A stretch of DNA of 60,625 nucleotides from JBBQWS01 sp038210415 (lineage in GTDB: Bacteria; Actinomycetota; Actinomycetes; Prado026), in assembly GCA_038210415.1 (NCBI GenBank), contig JBBQWS010000016.1:1-60625 (forward strand), written 5' to 3'. Below the pieces are notes generated by a model, which was given only the letters and a program-made list of their open reading frames with translations, did no database searches and was not told where the DNA came from. Numbering within the stretch: the first letter of the stretch is position 1; each line of letters begins with the position of its first letter. Position numbers and translations under genes: made by a program. Below are positions 25,763-34,070 of this stretch, piece by piece.

Positions 25763-27373
25763 ATGAGGAGACTCGTCGTCGCTTCGGCGGTCACTGCGCT
25801 GGTGGCGTCGCTCGCCATCGTTGCCGCTCCGGCGCAGGCCACACCCGCAGCCGCACCCGTGCCGTCGATCGCCTGGAGCCCGTGCACCGACCCGGGGCTC
25901 GCCGGCGCCGGCGCGGTCTGCGGGTCGCTGAGGGTGCCGCTCGACTACGAGCACCCGGCCGGTCGCACGATCCAGCTGGCGGTGTCGATGGTCCGGCACA
26001 CGGTTCCCGCGTCGGCCTACCAGGGGATCATGATCACGAATCCGGGTGGCCCCGGCGGTTCCGGGCTCGGGCTGTCAACGCTCGGACAGTACGTCCCCAG
26101 CGGCGCGGGTGACGCGTACGACTGGATCGGCTTCGACCCGCGCGGCGTCGGGGCGAGCGTGCCCGCGCTGACCTGCGAGCCCAACTACTTCCACGCCGAC
26201 CGGCCGGCGTACGTGCCGAGCAACGTGGCGTTGGAGGCGAGCTGGCTGAGCCGGGCTGCGCGCTATGCGACGGCCTGCGGCAAGAACGGCGGCGCCCTGC
26301 TCGACCACCTCACGACGATCGACTCGGCGCGGGACATGGACCAGATCCGGATCGCGCTCGGGCAGAAGCAGGTCAACTACTACGGCTTCTCGTACGGCAC
26401 CTACCTGGCCCAGGTCTACTCGACCCTGTTCCCGCAGCGGATCCGGCGGATGGTGCTCGACAGCAACGTCGACCCGCGGGGCGTGTGGTACCAGGCGAAC
26501 CTCGCCCAGGACATCGCGTTCGAGCGCAACATCAAGATCTGGTTCGGCTGGCTGGCAAAGTACGACGGCGTCTACCACCTCGGCAGCACCGAGAAGGCGG
26601 TCGAGCTGCGGTTCTACGCCGAGCAGAACAAGCTGGCGCGCAAGCCGGCCGGCGGCCAGGTCGGCGCCGACGAGTGGAACGACATCTTCCTGACCGCGGG
26701 GTACTACCAGTTCTACTGGACCTACCTCGCCGGCCTCTTCGCCGACTGGGCGGCGGGCCACGACCCGGCGAGTGCGGCGAACCTCGTGGCCGAGTACCGC
26801 AGCGTCGACGGCGTCGGCGACGACAACGGGTACGCGATGTATACCGCCACCCAGTGCACCGACGTGCAGTGGCCGCAGAGCTGGGCGAAGTGGAAGTCCG
26901 ACAACTGGGCGACGTTCCAGCGGGCGCCCTTCGAGACCTGGAGCAACGCGTGGTACAACGCGCCGTGCTTGACCTGGCCGGCGAAGGCCCACAAGCCGCT
27001 CCCCATCGACGGCAGCCGGGTCGGGAGCGTCCTGCTGATCGACGAAACCCTTGACGCCGCAACGCCGTACGAGGGGTCCCTGTACGTCCGGAGCATCTTC
27101 CCGGGTGCGGTGCTGATCGCCGAACCGGGCGGCACGACCCACGCCGGCACGTTGTTCGGCAACGCCTGCGTCGACGACAAGATCGCGGCGTACCTCGCGA
27201 CCGGCGCGCTGCCGGCCCGCAAGCCAGGAGCCGGTCCTGACGTGAAGTGCGCGCCGCTCCCGCAGCCCGACCCGACCGCGGCAGTCGCGGCCACGGCCGG
27301 AGCCAGGGCGGCCGCCGACCCCGGCAGGGACGCACTCGCGAAGCTTCTGCTGGCGGCGAACCGGCACGGGTAG
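25763..27373 (+). CDS. Secreted alpha/beta hydrolase with TAP-like C-terminus
   Basis: This is a 536-aa exported peptidase-like hydrolase. The signal peptide is MRRLVVASAVTALVASLA with an AQA-T cleavage site near residue 30. The oxyanion region TNPGGPGGSG, the nucleophile in GFSYG (Ser210), and a C-terminal TAP-like domain with SVLLIDETLDAATPYEG and THAGTLFGNACVDD are typical of tripeptidyl aminopeptidase-like enzymes. Mycobacterial and Streptomyces relatives process peptides outside the cell. It starts 136 bp from the divergent XPB gene. Confidence 0.9.
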   Translation: MRRLVVASAVTALVASLAIVAAPAQATPAAAPVPSIAWSPCTDPGLAGAGAVCGSLRVPLDYEHPAGRTIQLAVSMVRHTVPASAYQGIMITNPGGPGGSGLGLSTLGQYVPSGAGDAYDWIGFDPRGVGASVPALTCEPNYFHADRPAYVPSNVALEASWLSRAARYATACGKNGGALLDHLTTIDSARDMDQIRIALGQKQVNYYGFSYGTYLAQVYSTLFPQRIRRMVLDSNVDPRGVWYQANLAQDIAFERNIKIWFGWLAKYDGVYHLGSTEKAVELRFYAEQNKLARKPAGGQVGADEWNDIFLTAGYYQFYWTYLAGLFADWAAGHDPASAANLVAEYRSVDGVGDDNGYAMYTATQCTDVQWPQSWAKWKSDNWATFQRAPFETWSNAWYNAPCLTWPAKAHKPLPIDGSRVGSVLLIDETLDAATPYEGSLYVRSIFPGAVLIAEPGGTTHAGTLFGNACVDDKIAAYLATGALPARKPGAGPDVKCAPLPQPDPTAAVAATAGARAAADPGRDALAKLLLAANRHG

Positions 27374-27389
27374 GCCGGGTCCGACCCGG

Positions 27390-29834
27390 CTACGCCGGCT
27401 CGTCGTCGAGGGCTGCGACGCCAGTGATCCGGTGCACAGCGAACGTGTGCACCTCTTCGTACCGGTGGTCGTACGCCGTGAGGTAGCCGCCTTCGAGGCG
27501 CACCGGATCGATGACTCGTTCGGTGACCTGACCGTGCGTGTCGACATAGCCGATCCAGACCGGGCGGCTCTGCTCGAGAGCTGCGCGCAGCATCGCCAAG
27601 GTCATGCTGGCGGCCGTGCGCGGGAGCACGCCTGACGTCACCGCCATGCCGGTCACGACGGTGCCGCGCGGCGCCTGCGTCGCCCGGTCGCCCGCCCGCA
27701 GCGCCCGCACCGCGGCGGACCGCAAGGTCTGCGTCGGGGTGCCCTGCTCGCCGGCCAGTCGGGGCGGCCGCTGGTGCTGCGGGGTGCGGCGCGAGTCGGG
27801 CCGACGAATGAGCACGCTGCCGTCGGGGCCTTCGGCTGCGGGCGCGTACCCCATGGCGCGCAACCGCTCCAGCACGACCTCGACCGGGGCCTGCGCCGAG
27901 ATCACGGTCGGGGCCAGCCGGCGCAGCCGCAGCTCGGTCGCCCGCCGGTCGCCGACTAGCTCGGCCAGCAGCTGCTCGTCGTCGCAGCGGAGGTACGCCG
28001 ACGCGACGCCCACCCGGATCCGACCGTGCCGACGCGCGATGTCGTCGACGAGGTACGTGAGCGGCTGCGGCACCGGGGTGCGGGACGCGGCGGCGAGGAA
28101 CGCATGCAGGTCGGCGGCCGTGCGGCCGGCGTCCAGGGCACGGCGCACCGACGACTCGGAGAACCGGAAGACCGTCGCGCCGCCGGTTGACTCCACGTCG
28201 GCGGCGAGCGCGAGCTCGTGGGCCAGCTCGGCGATCAGCGGGCCGGGTGCGACGGCCGTGAGGTCGGCCTGCAGGAGCACGTGGTCCAGCGGCTGGGGCA
28301 ACAGCGGTTCGAGCCGGTCGGCGGCGGTATCGAGCCGGTCGGTGTCGCCTGTCGCGGCCAGGGCGCGGCCGGGTCCGGACAGGGCGCCCGCGCCGGTGAC
28401 CCCTAGCTGGTCGGCCTCGCGCAGGGTCCAGGCGACCAGGCCGTGCCGGAGCCGGCTCGGTCGGCGCGGACGTTGCCACGTCAGTGTCGCCTCGATCGCC
28501 TCGGCTGGGGCGGCGGTGCCGGCGGGCGCCGCCGCGAGGACGCCGAGCATCGCGGCCCGGACCTCCGGAGCCAGCGCCCGGTCGAGGTCTGGGCCGAGCG
28601 CCGCAGCGGCCTTGTCGCGGTCGTCCCGGCTGCCGACGAGGCCGGCGACGCGGGTGGTGCGCAACCAGGCGTCCGCGAGCGCCACCCAGCGGTCGGCCGG
28701 GTCGAGCTGGCGCCAGCTGTCGTACGCGGGGGTCGGCAACCAGCGGTCGTCGAGCTCGCCGGACCGGCCCACGAGCCCGGCTGCGTAGGCCACCTCGACC
28801 ACCAGGGCGGCGCCCTCCTCGTCGGCGTCGAGGAGGGCGGCGGCCTTCTTCAGCTCGCGCACACCGAGCCCGCCCGCCTTGAGCACCGGGGCACCGTCGA
28901 GCCCCCACGCGTCGAGGAGGTCCTCGACCGCGCGGACCATGGCGAACGCCTGCGCCCCGGCCGCGCTGTCGACACGCGGCGCGGGGACCGTGGTTCCGTC
29001 GGGCGGCGAAGGCGGGGCCGGTTCGACCCTCTCGTGGGCGCGACCGCCACGCAGGTGCAGCGACACCTCGCGGGGCAGCACCACCGTGCCCGGGTCCGTC
29101 GCCACGAGCAGGCCGTGTGCGAGCAACCACTCGACCGGGCTGCTCGCCGTCTCGGCCCGCACGGCGCGGTCGGCCCGCGGAACCGCCCCGACGGGTGGCC
29201 CCCAGGTCAGCTTGTCGAGGACCTGCCGCGCAGCCGGGGGCGCCTGGTCGATCAGGGCATCGGCCCGGTCGGCGTCGGCGAACAGACCGACGAACGCCGC
29301 GATGGCGGCGGCGGTGTCGTCGACGGGCGCGAGCCCCATGTCCTCGAACAGGGCCTGCAGCCGGGTCGAACCGAACCAGCCGAGCAGCAGCTCCGCCGAC
29401 GGGCCGAGGCCGGCCGGGTGCGGGCCGATCACCTCGCGGGCGCCGGCGACGACGAACAGCCGCTGGTCGTCGCCATAGACCAGCGCCATGGCGATCAGCT
29501 GGTCGAGCGCTTCGCGGACAGCGGTCGCTGGTGCGGGCGTGAGCAGCGCGCGGACCTCGTCGACCGTCGCGGGGTCGGTGGCGGCGCAGACGGCTTCGAG
29601 CACCTGCAGCCCCCACCGGTCGAGCCGTTCCAGCGCCCGGGTCACCGACGGTGAGCTGGCCGCACGGGCCGCGAGCTGCGCGAGGTCGCCGGGCACGGGC
29701 GAGATCAGCTCGGGGCGCAGCCGCAGGAGCTCGGCCAGCGCCTCGTCGGACGCGGCCCGGAGCGCGTCGGCCAGGCTCCGCGGCCCCGCACCCGTCGCTG
29801 TCGTGCCCGTCGCTCCCGTACCGGTCGCAGTCAT
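27390..29834 (-). CDS. Helicase-associated (XPB/Ssl2-like N-terminal) protein with WYL-like end
   Basis: This is an 814-aa cytoplasmic protein common in actinobacteria and often annotated as helicase C-terminal or helicase-associated. It has many helical segments (for example SLADALRAASDEALAELLRLRPEL) and a middle domain with FRFSESSVRRALDAGRTAADL resembling the XPB-associated helicase_C_3 region. The C-terminal strand region VWIGYVDTHGQVTERVIDP is WYL-like. There is no Walker motif, so it is not itself a helicase. It lies 1.8 kb from the XPB gene, and a joint role in repair or transcription is inference. The ATG at 29834 is preferred over a GTG at 29843. Confidence 0.75.
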   Translation of the reverse strand: MTATGTGATGTTATGAGPRSLADALRAASDEALAELLRLRPELISPVPGDLAQLAARAASSPSVTRALERLDRWGLQVLEAVCAATDPATVDEVRALLTPAPATAVREALDQLIAMALVYGDDQRLFVVAGAREVIGPHPAGLGPSAELLLGWFGSTRLQALFEDMGLAPVDDTAAAIAAFVGLFADADRADALIDQAPPAARQVLDKLTWGPPVGAVPRADRAVRAETASSPVEWLLAHGLLVATDPGTVVLPREVSLHLRGGRAHERVEPAPPSPPDGTTVPAPRVDSAAGAQAFAMVRAVEDLLDAWGLDGAPVLKAGGLGVRELKKAAALLDADEEGAALVVEVAYAAGLVGRSGELDDRWLPTPAYDSWRQLDPADRWVALADAWLRTTRVAGLVGSRDDRDKAAAALGPDLDRALAPEVRAAMLGVLAAAPAGTAAPAEAIEATLTWQRPRRPSRLRHGLVAWTLREADQLGVTGAGALSGPGRALAATGDTDRLDTAADRLEPLLPQPLDHVLLQADLTAVAPGPLIAELAHELALAADVESTGGATVFRFSESSVRRALDAGRTAADLHAFLAAASRTPVPQPLTYLVDDIARRHGRIRVGVASAYLRCDDEQLLAELVGDRRATELRLRRLAPTVISAQAPVEVVLERLRAMGYAPAAEGPDGSVLIRRPDSRRTPQHQRPPRLAGEQGTPTQTLRSAAVRALRAGDRATQAPRGTVVTGMAVTSGVLPRTAASMTLAMLRAALEQSRPVWIGYVDTHGQVTERVIDPVRLEGGYLTAYDHRYEEVHTFAVHRITGVAALDDEPA

Positions 29835-29863
29835 CCGGCCCACGTTACCGGCCCGTCACCCCT

Positions 29864-29920
29864 CCGCCTCTCGCCCCCCTTTCCGTCTCTCACCCCCCGT
29901 TCCGCCTCTCACCCCCCGTT
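29864..29920. repeat. 19-bp tandem repeat beside repeat B1
   Basis: Three units of CCGCCTCTCACCCCCCGTT (first and second with changes) lie at 29864-29882, 29883-29901 and 29902-29920. They abut the first half of family B. This suggests slippage or repair at the element's edge. Confidence 0.8.
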
Positions 29921-29971
29921 CCGCCACATGGGTCCCTTCATGCCACTAGGCCGCGGTCAGGCGACCCTCAC
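29921..29971 (+). repeat. Family B half-element, left of the racemase gene
   Basis: CCGCCACATGGGTCCCTTCA and TGCCACTAGG run to a CCCTCAC end at 29965-29971. The racemase stop codon lies in this last motif. The inverted partner is at 30781-30813. Confidence 0.82.
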
Positions 29972-30666
29972 GCGAGGGAAGCGTCGACCAGGGCACGGCA
30001 GTGCAGGGCGGTCGAGTCGAGCACCGGCACGTGAAGGTCACCGGGAGCGAGCACCAGGCCCAGCTCGGAGCAGCCGAGGACAACGCAGTCCGCGCCGATG
30101 TCGACGAGCCGGTCGGCCGCCGCGCGCACGGCGTACCGGGACGCGGGCGTCGCCGTGCCCTTCGTCAGGTCGTCGTAGATCGCCGCGTGCACGACGTCGC
30201 GATCGGCCTCGTCTGGGACCAGCACCTCGAGCCCGAGCGGACCACAGACCTCCGGGTAGACGGACGACGTCATCGTGTAGGCGGTGCCGAGCAGACCGAG
30301 CCGGCTGAGCCCGGCGTCGACCGCGGAGCCGGCCAGCACCTCGATCAGGTGCACGAACGGGACGTCGATGGCCGCCCGGACGTCGTCGGCGACCAGGTGC
30401 ATCGTGTTCGCGGTGATGGCGACGAGGTCGGCCCCGGCGCGTTCGAGGGCGCGCGCACCCTCGGCCAGGATCGCGCCGGCCTCGGCCCATGCTCCGGCGC
30501 GCTGCAGCGCGGCGATCCGCTCGAAGTCCTCCGACCAGATCACCGTCCGGGCGCTGTGGTTGCCGCCGAGTCGGCGACCGACGTCCTCGTTGAGCAACCG
30601 GTGATAGATCTCGGTCGAAGGCCAGGACAGTCCGCCGATCAGCCCGATCCGTCGCATCCGCTCCAT
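29968..30666 (-). CDS. Aspartate/glutamate racemase-family protein
   Basis: This is a 232-aa PLP-independent racemase fold. RIGLIGGLSWPSTEIYHRLLN and the late VLGCSELGLVL (Cys199) match the family. The first catalytic position, normally Cys in CNT (Thr in some E. coli-type enzymes), is Ala86 in ITANTMH. With only one thiol, normal two-base racemisation is doubtful. The alternative ATG at 30657 removes three residues. The gene is bracketed by inverted half-copies of repeat family B, and its stop falls in one of them, so it may have arrived as a unit. Confidence 0.82.
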   Translation of the reverse strand: MERMRRIGLIGGLSWPSTEIYHRLLNEDVGRRLGGNHSARTVIWSEDFERIAALQRAGAWAEAGAILAEGARALERAGADLVAITANTMHLVADDVRAAIDVPFVHLIEVLAGSAVDAGLSRLGLLGTAYTMTSSVYPEVCGPLGLEVLVPDEADRDVVHAAIYDDLTKGTATPASRYAVRAAADRLVDIGADCVVLGCSELGLVLAPGDLHVPVLDSTALHCRALVDASLA

Positions 30667-30780
30667 CGGGTCACTGTAGGGGCGGACCGGTCCCCCTGGC
30701 GGGGCGAGCCGCCCGGTGAGCGGGTCGGGTGAGCCACTGGTTCGCCCTGGCCGAAGCCGATGATGAGTGGTGCGAAACCT

Positions 30781-30813
30781 CGGTCTAGTGGCATGAGGGG
30801 ACCCATGTGGCGG
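30781..30813 (-). repeat. Family B half-element, right of the racemase gene
   Basis: CGGTCTAGTGGCATGAGGGG followed by ACCCATGTGGCGG is the inverse of the copy at 29921. The pair faces each other across about 830 bp that contains only the racemase gene. Confidence 0.85.
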
Positions 30814-30887
30814 GAACGGGGGAGCCCCCGCAGCCGGCCCGGGGAGGGTCGACCGCGGGGGCTCCTTTCGTGCCGAGGAGCGACCGG

Positions 30888-33851
30888 CTAGCTGATCGAG
30901 ACGATCGTCAAGCCGATGTCGTTCGTCCCGTCGCCGTACCCGACCCAGCCGAGGTACCACTTCGACGGGTCGAGCCCGGACCAGGACAGGCTGAGCGACT
31001 TCGCTACGCCGGTGGTGACCGTCGAGGAGGCCGGCGTGACCGTGGCGTTGCCCAGGTCCGTCCCGCCCACGACCAAGCCGGCGAAGTCGAACGCCGCCTT
31101 GCCGCTCGCGTCGTTCACCGTGAACCCGTTGATGTAGACGTCGTACGTCCCGGGGTCCGGGGCGAGCAGCGTCGCGGCTTCGCTGGCCGAGCCGGTGGCC
31201 GACTGCCCCACCAGCGCCCCGTCCTTGTAGACGTACAGGTCGAGGTCGTTCGTCTGGTCACCCGCAACCTCGGCGAACCGGGCCAGCGTGGTTCCGGCCG
31301 CGACGGTGACGGAGTACTTCACCGCGGACGGGCTCTCGACCGGCGAGGTCGAGCTGAACGCGCCAGCCTCGACCAGCCCTGCCTGCGGGGTTGCCGACGC
31401 GAGGCCGACCACCTTCGCCGTCAGAGCGCCGGAGTAGCCCGGCTTCAGGTCCAGCGACGCGGTTCCCGCTGCGCCCGTGCCGCTGACCTCAGCCGGCACT
31501 GCGATGGCGACGGGCTTCACCGCTACGGGGATCCGCACGGTGTGCTTGGATCCGCCGAACCGGATGAACCCGGTCGTGTAGGAGCCCAGAGCAGCTGTCT
31601 TGCGGGTGAACGACACGGTGACGACCTGCGACTCGCCGGTCTTCAGCGTGAACGTCGCCGGGGTCACCTTGACCACGACACCGTTCACTCCGGTGACGGA
31701 CGCCGTGTACGTCTCCTTGGCTCCGACGTTGGTGAGGGTACGGGTCGTGGTCTGCTTGCCGGCCAGCGAACCGATCGCGACGGACGGCTGGTTCAGGTCG
31801 GTCGCAGCGATCGGGTCGACCCCGATGTCCGCGCCCTGACCCTGCAGGAACCCGAGCCAGTCGGCCCAGCCGGAGTCGAAGACCAGGCCCGGGTCCAGCG
31901 CGTTCGCCGGTCGGACGAAGCCCGCGCCCTGCGCGAACGGGTCGGTCGTCGACTTGTGGTCGCGCGCCGTGGTCATGAGCGCCGACTTGATCATCATCGG
32001 GTCCCAGGTCGGGTGCGCTTCCTTGAGCAGGGCCGCGATGCCGGCGATGTGCGGAGCCGCCATCGAGGTGCCGGAGTAGAAGTCCCACGACCGGCCGTGG
32101 TTCGACGGCGGGGCCACTGCGGCCACGATGTCGACGCCCGGTGCGGAGATGTCCGGCTTCAGCAGGTCGCCACCGGCACCCAGGGTCGGGCCGCGTGAGG
32201 AGAACTCGGCGACCTCGGGGATCTGGGTGGTGGAGCCCACGTGCACTCCAGCCAGGATCGTGGCGGTCGGCGTCGCGGTCGTAGCCATGTACGCCTTGAT
32301 CGCGGCACCGGCCACGTCGTCGACGTGCACGGTGGGCACCGGGTGGAAGTCGGCGTTCAGGGAGTTCGCCGAGGTGTTGGCGAGGATCATGCCGACACCG
32401 CCGACCCGCTTGACCTCGAACGACTTGTCGATCCGGGCCACCACGCCCCGGTTGCAGACCACGATCTTGCCGGTCGCCTTGGCCGGGTCGAGGGTGTCCG
32501 GAGTGCAGAGGGCGACGGCAGCCGGGTCGGCTCCCGTGAGCCCCGTGTCGGCGGCCAGGATGAGGGCCGTCGGCGTCGTGATGCCGGCGGTCACCGAGGC
32601 GCCGATGAACTTCTGGCCGTCACCCGTGACGACGGTCGACTCGTGGATCGCGTCGGTGCTCGCCGCGACCGTGGTGAGCCACGGCGACGGGTGGTTCGTC
32701 GTCGAAGCCGTCGGGCCGGAGTTGCCCGCCGAGGCCGAGACGAAGACGCCCGCGCGGGCGGCGAAGAGGAACGACACCTCGACCGGGTCGAGGAAGTTGT
32801 CCTCGGTGCCGCTGATCGAGAAGTTGATGACGTCGACGCCGTCGGCGACCGCGTCGTCGATCGCCTTCACGCTGTCGGAGTTCGCGCAGCCGGCGGCAAC
32901 GCCCGCGGCGCCCTCCCAGCAGACCTTGTACATGGCGATCTTCGCCGCCGGTGCCATGCCGGACGCGTTGCCGAGGGAGGTGCCGTCGATCGTCACTGCG
33001 ACGTTCGCGTTGCCCGCGGCCGTGGACGAGGTATGCGAGCCGTGGCCGCCACCGTCACGCGGCGAGAGGTACTCGTCGGGCGAGATGTTGCCCGCCCCGA
33101 AACCGTCGACGTAGTAGCGCGCGCCGACAATTTTGCGGTTGCAGGTCGCGGTGGTCCACTGCGTACCGGTCTGGCAGACGCCGGCCCAGCCCGGGATCCC
33201 CAGGACGTTGCCGCTGGGGTCGACCTTGACCTTGGGACCGGTGAACGAGCCGTTCTCGGGCCAGATGCCCGAGTCGACGACGCCGACGATCACGCCGGAC
33301 CCGGCGCCAGTGGCCTGGTTCGTGCCCCCCAGCTTGCTCCACACGCCGTTCTTGCCGGTGAGGCCGAGGAACTCCGGGCTGTTCACGGTGTCGATGTGGC
33401 GCATCGCGTCCTTGGTCACCTTGACGACACCGGGCAGGTGGGCGAGCTTGCTCGCCTGATCGCCGGACAGGTCGGCGGCGAAGCCGTTGAAGACCGTCGA
33501 GTACGAGTACTTCGCGCGGACGCCGACGATCGAGGTGACGGTGTCCTGGCGCTGCCGGAGGTACGCCCGGTAGGCCTTCGCCTCGGCCGAGCCGGCGACG
33601 AACTTCGTCCCGGCGGCGGGCTTGCTCGCGCGCAGCCCGCGGATGTGGCCGTCGTACGCGGCGACCGGCGAGTCCAGCAGCTGGACGATGTAGCGGCCCG
33701 CGGTGTACCCGGAGACCGCTTGCCCGCTCTTCGCGGGGGATGCGGCGATGGCCGTCCCCGGGAGAACGGAGATCAAGAGGGCACCGACGGACGCTGCAGC
33801 CAGGGTTGCGACTGCTGCGCGTCGACGCCTTCCCGTCAAGGATGTGGACAC
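30888..33851 (-). CDS. Secreted subtilisin-family serine protease
   Basis: This is a 987-aa S8 peptidase. The signal peptide has a long hydrophobic core (VATLAAASVGALLISVL) and an AIAA cleavage region. An I9 propeptide (about 50-150) follows. The triad is Asp193 in VVDSGIWPE, His270 in GHGSH and Ser596 in SGTSMAAPH. A PA-type insert lies between His and Ser, with fibronectin-like and pre-peptidase C-terminal beta domains at the end. The GTG start is supported by GAGAGGA nine bases upstream. It likely degrades extracellular protein. Confidence 0.93.
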   Translation of the reverse strand: MSTSLTGRRRRAAVATLAAASVGALLISVLPGTAIAASPAKSGQAVSGYTAGRYIVQLLDSPVAAYDGHIRGLRASKPAAGTKFVAGSAEAKAYRAYLRQRQDTVTSIVGVRAKYSYSTVFNGFAADLSGDQASKLAHLPGVVKVTKDAMRHIDTVNSPEFLGLTGKNGVWSKLGGTNQATGAGSGVIVGVVDSGIWPENGSFTGPKVKVDPSGNVLGIPGWAGVCQTGTQWTTATCNRKIVGARYYVDGFGAGNISPDEYLSPRDGGGHGSHTSSTAAGNANVAVTIDGTSLGNASGMAPAAKIAMYKVCWEGAAGVAAGCANSDSVKAIDDAVADGVDVINFSISGTEDNFLDPVEVSFLFAARAGVFVSASAGNSGPTASTTNHPSPWLTTVAASTDAIHESTVVTGDGQKFIGASVTAGITTPTALILAADTGLTGADPAAVALCTPDTLDPAKATGKIVVCNRGVVARIDKSFEVKRVGGVGMILANTSANSLNADFHPVPTVHVDDVAGAAIKAYMATTATPTATILAGVHVGSTTQIPEVAEFSSRGPTLGAGGDLLKPDISAPGVDIVAAVAPPSNHGRSWDFYSGTSMAAPHIAGIAALLKEAHPTWDPMMIKSALMTTARDHKSTTDPFAQGAGFVRPANALDPGLVFDSGWADWLGFLQGQGADIGVDPIAATDLNQPSVAIGSLAGKQTTTRTLTNVGAKETYTASVTGVNGVVVKVTPATFTLKTGESQVVTVSFTRKTAALGSYTTGFIRFGGSKHTVRIPVAVKPVAIAVPAEVSGTGAAGTASLDLKPGYSGALTAKVVGLASATPQAGLVEAGAFSSTSPVESPSAVKYSVTVAAGTTLARFAEVAGDQTNDLDLYVYKDGALVGQSATGSASEAATLLAPDPGTYDVYINGFTVNDASGKAAFDFAGLVVGGTDLGNATVTPASSTVTTGVAKSLSLSWSGLDPSKWYLGWVGYGDGTNDIGLTIVSIS

Positions 33852-34070
33852 GCGAGGGGTCCTCTCTCGTGGCGAACCGGACGCGCGGCTTGCGCGGACG
33901 GGTACGGGCCACCGTTGCCACGATCCGGCCCTTAGTCAAGGCTTATGCCCCAGTTGAGACGCTCTTGGGCCCCGACGTCGCCGGTTCGGGGACGGTGCGT
34001 GACGAGCGCTCGACGCAGTGTCGGCCGGCTGCGCCGAACGTGGACCGCCCGTCGCACGTACTCTTGGAGC

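Noticed and set aside
27390..29834. Calling the 814-residue protein an active helicase
   Set aside because: No Walker A or B motif is present. Only helicase-associated and WYL-like regions can be seen.
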